Shown here: one piece after another, positions 1-9,297 of the stretch | How positions within the stretch are numbered: position 1 is the stretch's first letter | How the letters are laid out: the number at the start of each line of letters is the position of its first letter | Assembly: GCA_012032575.1 (NCBI GenBank) | Contig: JAAUSP010000227.1 | Span: 1-10,652, forward strand | Direction of reading: 5' to 3' | DNA: 10,652 nucleotides | From: Anaerolineales bacterium | GTDB taxonomy: Bacteria; Chloroflexota; Anaerolineae; 4572-78; J111 | The notes under the pieces: generated by a model | Database searches by the model: none | Told to the model about the DNA's origin: nothing | Seen by the model: only the letters and a program-made list of their open reading frames with translations | Translations under genes and position numbers: made by a program

Positions 1-2
1 AA

Positions 3-296
3 CACGGTACGCTGCCGTTGTACGGCGATTTGAACCGGATTCTGGAGGTATTGGAATTCTCCGCCGAAGAGCGGGCCAGACAAGCCGAACTGCTGCCCCA
101 ACGCGCCACCACCCTGGAAAAAGTCCTGGGCCGGACTTTATGCTATAATGACGTTGCCAATGCCTTGATCCAGGGCTTTGCCGAACAGCTTAACCTGAAC
201 CTGGAGCCGCAGCCTCTATCCGAACTGGAACAAACCCTGGCTAACAAACTACGGGCCGAGCAATACGCCCACGATAGCTGGAACAAAAGAGTCTAA
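3..296 (+). CDS. 3' end of an unrecognised gene (partial, runs off the left edge)
   Basis: The reading frame is open from base 3 to the TAA at 294-296 and gives about 97 residues. A TTG at 18 could be read as a start, but the frame is open and protein-like upstream of it (HGTLP before the TTG-encoded Leu), with no ribosome binding site, so this is most likely the C-terminus of a longer protein. The segment is strongly helical and charged, rich in Leu, Glu, Ala and Gln, with no Cys/His cluster, membrane segment or catalytic motif that I recognise. It ends about 70 nt before a DUF503 gene. YlxP-like genes often sit near translation genes, but nothing in this fragment supports such a role. I do not recognise the family and assign no function. 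Confidence 0.7.
   Translation, partial: HGTLPLYGDLNRILEVLEFSAEERARQAELLPQRATTLEKVLGRTLCYNDVANALIQGFAEQLNLNLEPQPLSELEQTLANKLRAEQYAHDSWNKRV
144..149 (+). promoter_or_regulatory. Possible extended -10 promoter inside the upstream gene
   Basis: A perfect TATAAT is preceded by TGC, giving the extended -10 form TGnTATAAT at 141-149. The hexamer 17 bp upstream (121-126, AAGTCC) is a poor -35. It lies inside coding sequence about 220 nt before the DUF503 start and could serve the DUF503-hydrolase pair, which has no other visible promoter. It could equally be a chance result of the Cys-Tyr-Asn codons. Confidence 0.2.
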
Positions 297-302
297 CAAT
301 TT

Positions 303-366
303 CAGATTTCAGATTTACGATTAAAAGAATCAAATCGTAAATCGTAAATCGTAAATCGTAAATCGT
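303..366 (+). repeat. Heptamer-repeat inverted element A
   Basis: The right arm is five perfect tandem copies of AAATCGT (332-366). The left arm is three heptamers in the same period on the opposite strand: CAGATTT, CAGATTT, ACGATTA (303-323). The perfect stem is 11 bp (312-322 with 333-343) around a 10-nt loop, and the surplus right-arm copies allow other registers. The array ends 2 nt before the ATG of the DUF503 gene, so it occupies the place where a ribosome binding site would be. It has the same architecture as elements B (1513-1567) and C (4049-4101), but a different heptamer. Confidence 0.85.
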
Positions 367-368
367 AT

Positions 369-653
369 ATGGTTATCGGTGTTTGCACCCTCGAACTCAA
401 TATCCCCACCGCGGGTTCGCTCAAGGATAAGCGGCAGATTGTCAAAAGTGTCGCGGCCCGGCTGCGGAATGAATTCAACATCTCCGTGGCCGAGGTGGAC
501 CGGCTGGACTCGTGGCAAACGGCGGTCTTGGCCGCCGTAACCGTCTCCGGCGACCGGGAATATGCCCACGGCTTGATGACTCGTGTGGCCTTGTGGGTGG
601 AGCGCACCCGGCTGGATTGTGATCTGGTGGATTACGAGATTGAACTGATTTGA
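369..653 (+). CDS. DUF503 family protein (YlxP-like)
   Basis: A 94-residue protein matching the DUF503 pattern: an N-terminal beta strand (MVIGVCTLELNIP), the characteristic SLKDKRQIVKS motif near residues 17-27, an NISVAEVD segment at about 36-43, and a C-terminal strand. The length is normal for the family. YlxP-type proteins are often encoded beside translation and ribosome-maturation genes (infB, rbfA), but their biochemical role is poorly defined and neither neighbour is visible here. The ATG at 369 is chosen because DUF503 proteins begin just before this strand. No Shine-Dalgarno sequence precedes it, since the upstream bases are the heptamer array ending at 366. The following hydrolase gene begins 2 nt after the stop, so the two are probably co-transcribed and translationally coupled. 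Confidence 0.85.
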   Translation: MVIGVCTLELNIPTAGSLKDKRQIVKSVAARLRNEFNISVAEVDRLDSWQTAVLAAVTVSGDREYAHGLMTRVALWVERTRLDCDLVDYEIELI

Positions 654-655
654 TA

Positions 656-1372
656 ATGCCAGTTTATTCACCACTCTGCCTCAGCCTCGGCACCGCCAAT
701 GCCTACCTGGTTCCGGCCCAAACCGGCTATGTGCTGATTGACACCGGCGACCCCGGCCTGACCTTCCTGCTTTTTCGGGCGCTGCAACGGCATCAGATTT
801 CCCCCCGCGAAATAAAGCTGATTATTCTAACCCACATCCATTTCGACCACATCGGCGGATTGTGGCAGGTGCAGGCTGCCTCCGGTGCGCCGGTCATGGT
901 CCACGAGATCGAGGCGGCGGATTTGGCCGCCGGACGGGTCATCATTCCGGCGGGAACCTATCCGATCACCCGGCGGCTGTCTCGCCTCGGCCAATGGATA
1001 GCCGGCTTCTGCCGTTTCCCCGGCTACCGGGCCGAACACCTGGTCAGGGGCGCGGAACAAGCGCTGCACGAATTCGGCCTGGTCGGGCGGATTGTCCACA
1101 CCCCCGGCCACAGCCCCGGCTCGACCAGCATCATCCTGGATAACGGCGACGCCTTTGTGAGTGACTTATGCCCCAACACGTGGTACAACCGCCGTTTTCT
1201 CCATTCTCACTTTCCCCCCTACGCCGACGACGTAGCCGCCGTTTTTCGCAGTTGGGCGCGGCTCCTCGATTCGCCAGCACGCATGCTGTATCCGGGGCAT
1301 GGGCCGGCGTATCGGGTGGAGGAGCTAAGGGAGGACAAGGCATGGCGGGAACAACAAAAAGCCCGACGCTGA
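656..1372 (+). CDS. Metallo-beta-lactamase-fold hydrolase
   Basis: A 238-residue cytoplasmic protein of the metallo-beta-lactamase superfamily, glyoxalase II-like subgroup. The metal-binding set is complete: HIHFDH (H60, H62, D64, H65), the third His in HTPGHSPGS (H148), the bridging Asp in SDL (D170), and the final His in YPGHGP (H215). This predicts a dinuclear zinc- or iron-type hydrolase. The substrate (thioester, lactone, phosphodiester or other) cannot be read from sequence. It is too short to carry a beta-CASP or rhodanese domain. The ATG at 656 is preferred over an in-frame TTG at 650 because it directly precedes the first strand and follows the DUF503 stop by 2 nt. No strong Shine-Dalgarno is seen, which fits translational coupling. 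No obvious rho-independent terminator follows. Confidence 0.88.
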   Translation: MPVYSPLCLSLGTANAYLVPAQTGYVLIDTGDPGLTFLLFRALQRHQISPREIKLIILTHIHFDHIGGLWQVQAASGAPVMVHEIEAADLAAGRVIIPAGTYPITRRLSRLGQWIAGFCRFPGYRAEHLVRGAEQALHEFGLVGRIVHTPGHSPGSTSIILDNGDAFVSDLCPNTWYNRRFLHSHFPPYADDVAAVFRSWARLLDSPARMLYPGHGPAYRVEELREDKAWREQQKARR

Positions 1373-1434
1373 AGCATCGGCCAGATTTGTCAATCAGAAC
1401 AATCAATCAAAAATTATAAAACCTCTCAGATTTA

Positions 1435-1463
1435 TTGCCATCACCCCTCAAACCATCTATAAT
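1435..1463 (+). promoter_or_regulatory. Sigma-70-type promoter for the gyrase A-like gene
   Basis: TTGCCA (1435-1440) and a perfect TATAAT (1458-1463) are separated by 17 bp, the optimal housekeeping spacing. The DNA upstream of the -35 (about 1400-1425) is a run of A/T tracts that could act as an UP element. The predicted start near 1470 would give a leader of about 115 nt that contains hairpin element B. Confidence 0.75.
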
Positions 1464-1511
1464 GAAAATAGTACATCTTGTGTAGAAAACTTGTTCTAGC
1501 GCCAGATATAG

Positions 1512-4021
<2,510 letters not shown>

Positions 4022-4048
4022 GCGGTTGCAGGATTTAATTAGCCAAAA

Positions 4049-4101
4049 CGTGTTGCGTGTTGCGTGTTCCGTTCGCTTTACATCACGCAACACGCAACAC
4101 G
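4049..4101 (+). repeat. Heptamer-repeat inverted element C after the gyrase A-like gene
   Basis: Left arm 4049-4066 and right arm 4084-4101 are perfect 18-nt inverted repeats built on a 7-bp period (GTGTTGC on the left, GCAACAC on the right), with a 17-nt loop. It lies 27 nt after the stop codon at 4021 and just before the next promoter. It has no T-tract, so it is not a classical intrinsic terminator, although it could stabilise a 3' end. The architecture matches elements A and B; the sequence does not. Confidence 0.88.
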
Positions 4102-4131
4102 AATCAAACCACCTGCTTTCCCCGGTTTTTC

Positions 4132-4160
4132 TTGTCCTATTCATCTGCCCGTGATATAAT
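4132..4160 (+). promoter_or_regulatory. Sigma-70-type promoter with extended -10 for the STAS gene
   Basis: TTGTCC (4132-4137), a 17-bp spacer and a perfect TATAAT (4155-4160). The -10 is preceded by TGA, giving an extended -10 (TGnTATAAT). The predicted start near 4167 gives a leader of about 45 nt. This points to strong housekeeping-type expression of the antagonist, rather than control by an alternative sigma factor. Confidence 0.78.
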
Positions 4161-4198
4161 CCACCAACTGTGTGACCTGAGAGGTTGACGGTTGGATA

Positions 4199-4206
4199 GA
4201 GGAGGG
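4199..4206 (+). promoter_or_regulatory. Ribosome binding site of the STAS gene
   Basis: GAGGAGGG lies 5 nt before the ATG at 4212. It is the strongest Shine-Dalgarno in the window, which fits high synthesis of the antagonist protein. Confidence 0.8.
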
Positions 4207-4211
4207 TACCT

Positions 4212-4547
4212 ATGGAAGTCACCACCAAAGAGCTTCGCCGCTGCGATTTGGTCATCGCCAAAGGGAGAATTGACACCGCAACAGTCAAAACACTCTCTGA
4301 AGCTCTGGCTAAAATCAAAGAGGCCGGCCGTTACAAAATTGTTTTAAATATGAAGGATGTAACCTACATTTCCAGCGCCGGACTGAGCGAGTTGATTGAT
4401 ACCCAGAACACCTGTAAATATCTCAAACGGGGTGAGTTGGTGCTGGCGGAAATGCCGCCGCGTATCCGTGAAGTGTTTGAACTGGCCGGATTGACCCCTT
4501 TATTCAAGATATACGATACCGAAATCGAGGCGGTGGGGAATTTCTAA
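4212..4547 (+). CDS. STAS-domain anti-sigma-factor antagonist (RsbV/SpoIIAA type)
   Basis: A 111-residue single STAS domain of normal length for anti-anti-sigma factors. In this family the dephosphorylated form binds an RsbW-type kinase and releases its target, and the kinase inactivates it by phosphorylating a conserved Ser. The phosphoacceptor region is visible as VTYISSAGLSEL, with Ser54/Ser55 at the start of the helix, followed by the usual strand (RGELVLAEM) and a helix ending VFELAGL. It has its own strong promoter and ribosome binding site and is closed by an intrinsic terminator. The likely kinase and phosphatase partners are the next two genes. The target of the pathway is not visible. 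The assignment to the family is firm; the pairing with the neighbours is inferred from gene order. Confidence 0.92.
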   Translation: MEVTTKELRRCDLVIAKGRIDTATVKTLSEALAKIKEAGRYKIVLNMKDVTYISSAGLSELIDTQNTCKYLKRGELVLAEMPPRIREVFELAGLTPLFKIYDTEIEAVGNF

Positions 4548-4579
4548 AGCCGCTCAAATCATTTGATGAATGCAAGGCA

Positions 4580-4619
4580 GCCGTCATCACTGGCTTTACG
4601 GCTCGGGTGGCGGCTTTTT
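4580..4619 (+). terminator. Rho-independent terminator after the STAS gene
   Basis: GCCGTCATC (4580-4588) pairs with GGTGGCGGC (4606-4614) as a 9-bp stem with three G-T wobbles, around a 17-nt loop, followed directly by TTTTT (4615-4619) and then CTT. An alternative inner pairing (AGCCGT/ACGGCT) and an outer one (AAGCCGC near the stop codon with GCGGCTT) also exist. The T-tract makes termination likely. Confidence 0.72.
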
Positions 4620-4651
4620 CTTGGAGTTAAAATATTCTGGTCCATTTGGCA

Positions 4652-4715
4652 GGTTGGACGAGGGGAAGACTGGTTAATTTCCAACCATCCACCCTTCCAA
4701 CCATCCACCCTTCCA
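4652..4715 (+). repeat. 16-bp direct repeat with an inverted partner, upstream of the kinase gene
   Basis: TTCCAACCATCCACCC occurs twice in perfect tandem (4679-4694 and 4695-4710), followed by 5 nt of a third copy. GGTTGGA at 4652-4658 is the reverse complement of TCCAACC at 4680-4686 and again at 4696-4702. It occupies the leader before the kinase ATG at 4724. It resembles a looser, longer-period version of elements A to C. Confidence 0.7.
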
Positions 4716-4723
4716 TAGTTTCA

Positions 4724-5155
4724 ATGCCCTCAAAAAACGAACTGACTGTTGCCGGGTCCTTTGAAAATTTAGCCAAAATCAGCGACTTTGTCGAGCAGGC
4801 CGCGCAGCAAGCCGGCCTGGATGAGCGGAGTGTTTACGCCATTCAGATGGCGGTGGACGAAGCCTGCACCAATATCATCGAGCATGCCTACGGCGGTGAG
4901 GGCAAGGGCCGGATTCGCCTGACCTGCTCGGTCCAAAGGGATGGCCTTCAGATAGAAATTTATGACCAGGGCGTTGCTTTTGACCCCGACGAGGTCCCCG
5001 AACTGAATACCCAGGCCCCGGCCGGGGAACGCCAGCCGGGGGGCATGGGCCTCTTTTTTATCCGCAAATTGGTGGACCGCGCTGAATTTACGTTTGGCAC
5101 CCGCCAGGGCAATCGGTTAACCCTGTTTAAACGACGAGAAGCAAGCCATGACTGA
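4724..5155 (+). CDS. Anti-sigma-factor serine kinase (RsbW/SpoIIAB-like HATPase)
   Basis: A 143-residue GHKL-type ATPase of the RsbW family. These proteins bind and inhibit a sigma factor or other target, and phosphorylate a STAS antagonist on Ser. The N box is VDEACTNIIEHAY (E46, N50), the G1 box is DQGVAFDP (D81-P88), and the G2 box is GGMGLFFIRKLVD (G106-D118). Length and motif spacing are typical. The ATG at 4724 is chosen because the protein then begins at the usual first strand; the frame is open further upstream, but that part is encoded by the tandem repeat. No good Shine-Dalgarno is seen. The stop overlaps the next start by 8 nt, indicating translational coupling with the phosphatase. 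The STAS gene lies upstream beyond a terminator, so a separate promoter or read-through is needed. Confidence 0.9.
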   Translation: MPSKNELTVAGSFENLAKISDFVEQAAQQAGLDERSVYAIQMAVDEACTNIIEHAYGGEGKGRIRLTCSVQRDGLQIEIYDQGVAFDPDEVPELNTQAPAGERQPGGMGLFFIRKLVDRAEFTFGTRQGNRLTLFKRREASHD

Positions 5156-7957
5156 ATCTTATCCCCTGGCCCCGGCCGATCATCGGGAGGTGTGGCGGCT
5201 GCAACAACTGGCCCTGTTGAGCCAGGTGGCCACCCAGGTCACCAACATTGTGGAGTTGGACGAACTGTTGGTCCGGGTGGTCGGCCTGATTTACCAGACC
5301 TTCCAATTTTACAACGTCTCGATTTTTACTCTGGAAGGTGAAGCCCTGCTGAGCAAAGCGCAAGCCGGTCCAAGCGGGACCTTTTCCGTGGACGATGCTT
5401 TTGCCCCGGTCGAGCGGATTGAGGTCAGGCTGGGGGCGGGACTCATCGGCTGGGTGGCCCAACAGCAGCAGGAGTTGGTGGTCAGAGATGTCTCCCGCGA
5501 GCCGCGCTTTCAATACAGCCCGGAGATGCCCCACACCCAGGCCGAAATAGCCCTGCCGCTCAAAGTTGAAGACACGTTGCTGGGCGTGCTGGATGTCCAG
5601 CTCGATTACCCCGAAGATTTTGATGAAAGCGATTTGTTGGTGCTGCGGGTGCTGGCGGCCCAGGTGGCGATGGCGATTGAAGATACCCGCCTTTACGCCC
5701 AGGCTTACCGCCGCGGCGATTATCTGGCCACCATCAGCGCGGTCAGTTGGGCCGTGGCTTCCATTCTGGATGTGGACGAACTCCTGGAGCAAGTGACCGA
5801 ACTGATCCGCCACTATTTTGATTATCCCTTTGTCCAGGTTTTTACGGTGCAGGTTGGCCGGCGGCAGGTGGTCTACCGGGCCGGGAGCGGGCTGCGGGCC
5901 GAAGCCCTGAAAGATACCGATCTGGCCTATCCGCTGGATGACCCGCATGGCCTGATTCCCCTGGTGGCCCGCACCGGCGAGTCGGCCCTGGTCAACGATG
6001 TAACCCTTGAGCCGGCTTACCGTCCGTCGGAATTTTTGCCGGCAGTCACAAAATCGGAACTGACCATCCCCCTGATTTATAATGAAGAAGTGCTGGGCGT
6101 GCTCGACGTGCAGAGTGACATAATCGGCGCGTTCAGCCAGGACGACCAGGTGACGATGGAAACACTGGCCGCCAATATTGCCGTAGCCTTGCGCAACGCC
6201 AATCTGTATCAATCGGAGCGGTGGCGGCGGCAGGTAGCCGACAGCTTGCGCCGTATCTCCGGCGTGCTCATTACCGATGTCGAACTGACCACTATTTTTG
6301 AAAACATCCTGACCGAACTGAAGCTGAACTTGCCGGCGGACGCGCTGGCGGTCTGGCTGATTCGCCACAAAAAGTTGGAACTGCGCACGGTGGATGCGCC
6401 CCATCCACTGCAACTGCCCCCCGATTTTGAACCAAGTCAAGATCGCTGGTTGGCCCTGGGTCTCAAAGCCAGCGAGCCGGTTATCCGGCAAGAGGGTCAT
6501 CCCGGCGATCCGTTAGCGACCCGATTGGGTTATCCCGACGACCACTCGGCCATTGTTGCCCCGTTGCGGGTGCAGAACCGTATGCTGGGCTTGCTCACCC
6601 TCAGCCACAGCCAGGCCAGCCGTTATGGCTCAGAAGCTTTAGCCATCACCACTGCGTTTGCTAACCAGGCCGCCATTGCCATCGAGAACGCCCGCCTGTT
6701 TCGTCTGGCCCAGGATGAGGCCCAGATCAACAATGCCTTGCTGAAAGTGGCCGAAGCCGACCAGAGTTTCAACGACCTGGCCGAAGTGTTGGCCGCCATT
6801 GTGCAGATTCCTCTGCTCATCGCCGAGGTTGATCGCTGCGCCATCTGGCTGGAAGAAACCGCCGGGATGTTTGAGCCGCAAGTCGCGGCCGGTTTCAGCC
6901 CGGCGGCAGAGCAGTTTTTTCAACGGTATCCTATCCTGGATCGAAAAGTGAAAGCCGCCCGGCGGCTCGATCAAACCCGCGCCCCGCTGGTCATTGTGGA
7001 TGCGCCCACCGATTACCGCCTGCCGCGCGACCTGACCGCCGGTCTGGACCTGCACACGCTCCTGTTGCTGCCGTTGGTGGCCCATGGGGAAATGCTCGGA
7101 ATTATGCTGGTCACGTTTACCAGCCCGGCCGCCATGCGCGAGGAGAGCATCCGCTTGGTGACAGGTATCGGCCATCAGGTCGCGGTAACGATTGAAAGCC
7201 GTTATCTGTACGATCAGAAGGCGCAGCAGGAGCGTCTGGCCCACGAACTGGCCCTGGCCCACGAGATTCAGGCCAAGCTCATCCCGTCGCACCTGCCGGC
7301 TCCGGCGGGCTGGGAAGTGGCCGCTTTTTGGCGCTCGGCCCAGGAAGTCGGCGGTGATTTTTACGATTTTGTTGAGGTAGCGCCCGACCAACTGGGCATC
7401 GTCATCGCCGATGTGGCCGGCAAAGGTATGCCCGCCGCCCTGTACATGGCCCTGACCCGCTCGCTGCTGCGGCAACCGCGCCCGGCCAAACCGACCCCAG
7501 GATCGTATTGCAGCGTATCAACGAACTGCTGGTGCCCGACACGCAGCGGGGTATGTTTGTCTCGTTGTTCTATGCCTTGCTCGACACCCGAACCGGCGGG
7601 CTGACTTACGCCAATGCCGGACACAACCCGCCGCTGCTCATTCGCGCCGAGGGGCAGTTGGAAGCTCTGCGCGCGCCGGGACTGGTGCTGGGCGTCCAGT
7701 TAAAAATCGAGCCGGAGATGGACCACCGCCGCCTGGCCTCCGGCGACGGCGTGGTTTTTTACACCGACGGCGTGACCGAAGTATTCGATGCCTCCGCCGC
7801 CGCCTTTGGCGAGGAACGGCTCAAAGCCATTTTGCAGGAATACTGGGCCGAAGGCCCCCAAACCATTGTCGAAAAAATCCGCGAAGCCGTCAACGCCTTC
7901 AGTGCCACTGCTCAGCCGACCGATGATTTTACGCTGTTAGTAATCCGTAGAAAATAA
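5148..7957 (+). CDS. Four-GAF sensor PP2C phosphatase (RsbU/SpoIIE type), frameshifted
   Basis: The corrected protein is about 936 residues and soluble, with no membrane segment. Four GAF-like modules lie at roughly 25-185, 200-355, 370-517 and 545-686, each ending in the signalling helix typical of GAF domains (EDTRLY, RNANLY, ENARLF, ESRYLY). A linker helix with ELALAHEIQAKLIP precedes the PP2C/SpoIIE domain (about 715-936). Its metal-binding motifs are present: VGGDFYDF (734-741), DVAGKGMPAAL (from 755), YANAGHNPP, GDGVVFYTDGVTE and PTDDFTLLVIR. The expected role is to dephosphorylate the STAS antagonist when the GAF domains sense a ligand or redox cue. The frame breaks at 7470-7473: restoring one G (CGG to CGGG) joins LTRSLLR to ATAPGQ and then VLQRINELL, as expected for the family. 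Unless the break is an error, the protein would lose its last catalytic motifs. Confidence 0.92.
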
Positions 7958-7963
7958 CCCTTT

Positions 7964-9274
7964 ATGAAAGAAAAAATTTCTTTCTTAACCAAACTGTTTT
8001 TGAGTTGTTTATTGACGCTGCTGCTACTAGAAGCTGGTTTGCATCTTTTCCCCGGGGTCATCCCTCTACAATTTTTAATCTATTTTAACAAATATCCTAG
8101 ATCTGAAATTGCGCGAAGTCTTAATTTATCCAATAAATGGGATATAATTTACCTTGATCGAGATGACGGTGGGCCGGAGTTATGGGTTTATCGTCCTTTG
8201 ATAAAAATCCGTTGGCCGGTTAAAGATGAAGGGGCGGTTGAAACACGGGTACTGGACGATATTGGCTTTTGTAATCCCCCCGAAAATAGTTACCATCTAC
8301 CTAAAATTAGCCTCATTACTCTTGGCGACTCCTTTACCACATGTTATGCTGTAAATCCTGAGGATACCTGGACGGCCAAGCTCTCTCAATTGACTGGGCT
8401 TGAAGTTTATAATCTCGGTCGGATTGGGACCAGTATTCATGGTTACGTGCAAATCTTCAAACACTTCGGTTTGCAAAAATCTCCTCAAATAGTGATTATG
8501 AATTTTTATGAAGGCAATGATCTAAGGGATGAGATCAATTTTTATAAGTATCGTGAAAACCAGAAAGAAGAAGCACTGCGGCCAACCTCGTTGACAGATA
8601 ATTTTGCGGTGGAGTTATCCCGAGAAGGTTTATTGGGAAGGTATAGTTACACGTTTAATCTCTTTAATTCTGCCCTCCAATATTGGCTAACACTTGACCA
8701 GAATGCTAGTGATTTATCATCCACAGATTCCGATGAAATGGCGGAAATCGAGCTTCACGCAGCCGATGACACCCTCGACTTTCGTTACAACCTGGTCTTT
8801 ACTGATACAGTTGTTCCCTTTAATCCCAAGAATGAAGACCGGGATGAGGTTAGCATGGCCCTGATGGTAAAAAACCGGGTACCCGGTTATGAACAAAAGA
8901 TTGCTCAGACAGTCAAAGAAGCTTTGGCTACTTTTGTCGAATTATCGAAACAGAATGACTTTGTGCCCATTGTAACCTATACGCCCTCGGCTTACACAGC
9001 TTATGCTGATAACGTAAAATTCAATGATCCAGCTTTACAGGAGTTAATGCCCGCTTTTAGCGCTTATCAGTATAAATTTTTGAAAACAGAAGGGCAAAAC
9101 TTGGGATATACCTTTATTGATTTGACTCCTGCATTGCAAGTGGCGGCCCGAATAAAAGGTTCAACAGATTTACTTTATTTTCCCGTAAATCGCCATCTTA
9201 CCCCCTCTGGACATGCAGTTATTGCTGAGGAGCTCAGTCGCAGTCTCCAGAATCTGCATCTTGCTTTAAGATAA
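7964..9274 (+). CDS. Membrane-anchored SGNH/GDSL-hydrolase-like protein
   Basis: A 436-residue protein with one N-terminal hydrophobic segment (about residues 8-30), so it is probably anchored with the rest outside the membrane. SGNH motifs: block I LGDSF with the expected nucleophile S123, a possible block II Gly in NLGRIGTS, and block III GND (G184, N185, D186). Block V reads NRHLTPSGH, with the expected His at 411, but Asn409 stands where the usual D-x-H has Asp. Such proteins commonly act as O-acetylesterases or acetyltransferases on cell-wall or exopolysaccharide sugars, often beside an MBOAT protein, but none is seen here. The gene is clearly more AT-rich than everything around it and uses more A/T-ending codons, which suggests horizontal transfer. 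It follows the phosphatase by 6 nt with a weak ribosome binding site. Family assignment is good; catalytic activity is uncertain. Confidence 0.8.
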   Translation: MKEKISFLTKLFLSCLLTLLLLEAGLHLFPGVIPLQFLIYFNKYPRSEIARSLNLSNKWDIIYLDRDDGGPELWVYRPLIKIRWPVKDEGAVETRVLDDIGFCNPPENSYHLPKISLITLGDSFTTCYAVNPEDTWTAKLSQLTGLEVYNLGRIGTSIHGYVQIFKHFGLQKSPQIVIMNFYEGNDLRDEINFYKYRENQKEEALRPTSLTDNFAVELSREGLLGRYSYTFNLFNSALQYWLTLDQNASDLSSTDSDEMAEIELHAADDTLDFRYNLVFTDTVVPFNPKNEDRDEVSMALMVKNRVPGYEQKIAQTVKEALATFVELSKQNDFVPIVTYTPSAYTAYADNVKFNDPALQELMPAFSAYQYKFLKTEGQNLGYTFIDLTPALQVAARIKGSTDLLYFPVNRHLTPSGHAVIAEELSRSLQNLHLALR

Positions 9275-9297
9275 TCCTCTATAAGGGTGATAAATAT

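Noticed and set aside
1361..1400. Possible terminator after the metallo-beta-lactamase-fold gene
   Set aside because: Only a 4-bp CCGA/TCGG stem is seen, and there is no T-tract.
5127..6500. A 457-codon open frame on the minus strand opposite the phosphatase
   Set aside because: The Gln/Gly/His-rich composition is typical of antisense of a high-GC gene, and the plus strand shows clear GAF domains.
8143..8148. TATAAT inside the SGNH gene
   Set aside because: It lies within coding sequence of an AT-rich gene with no matching -35 and no gene start shortly downstream, so it is expected by chance.
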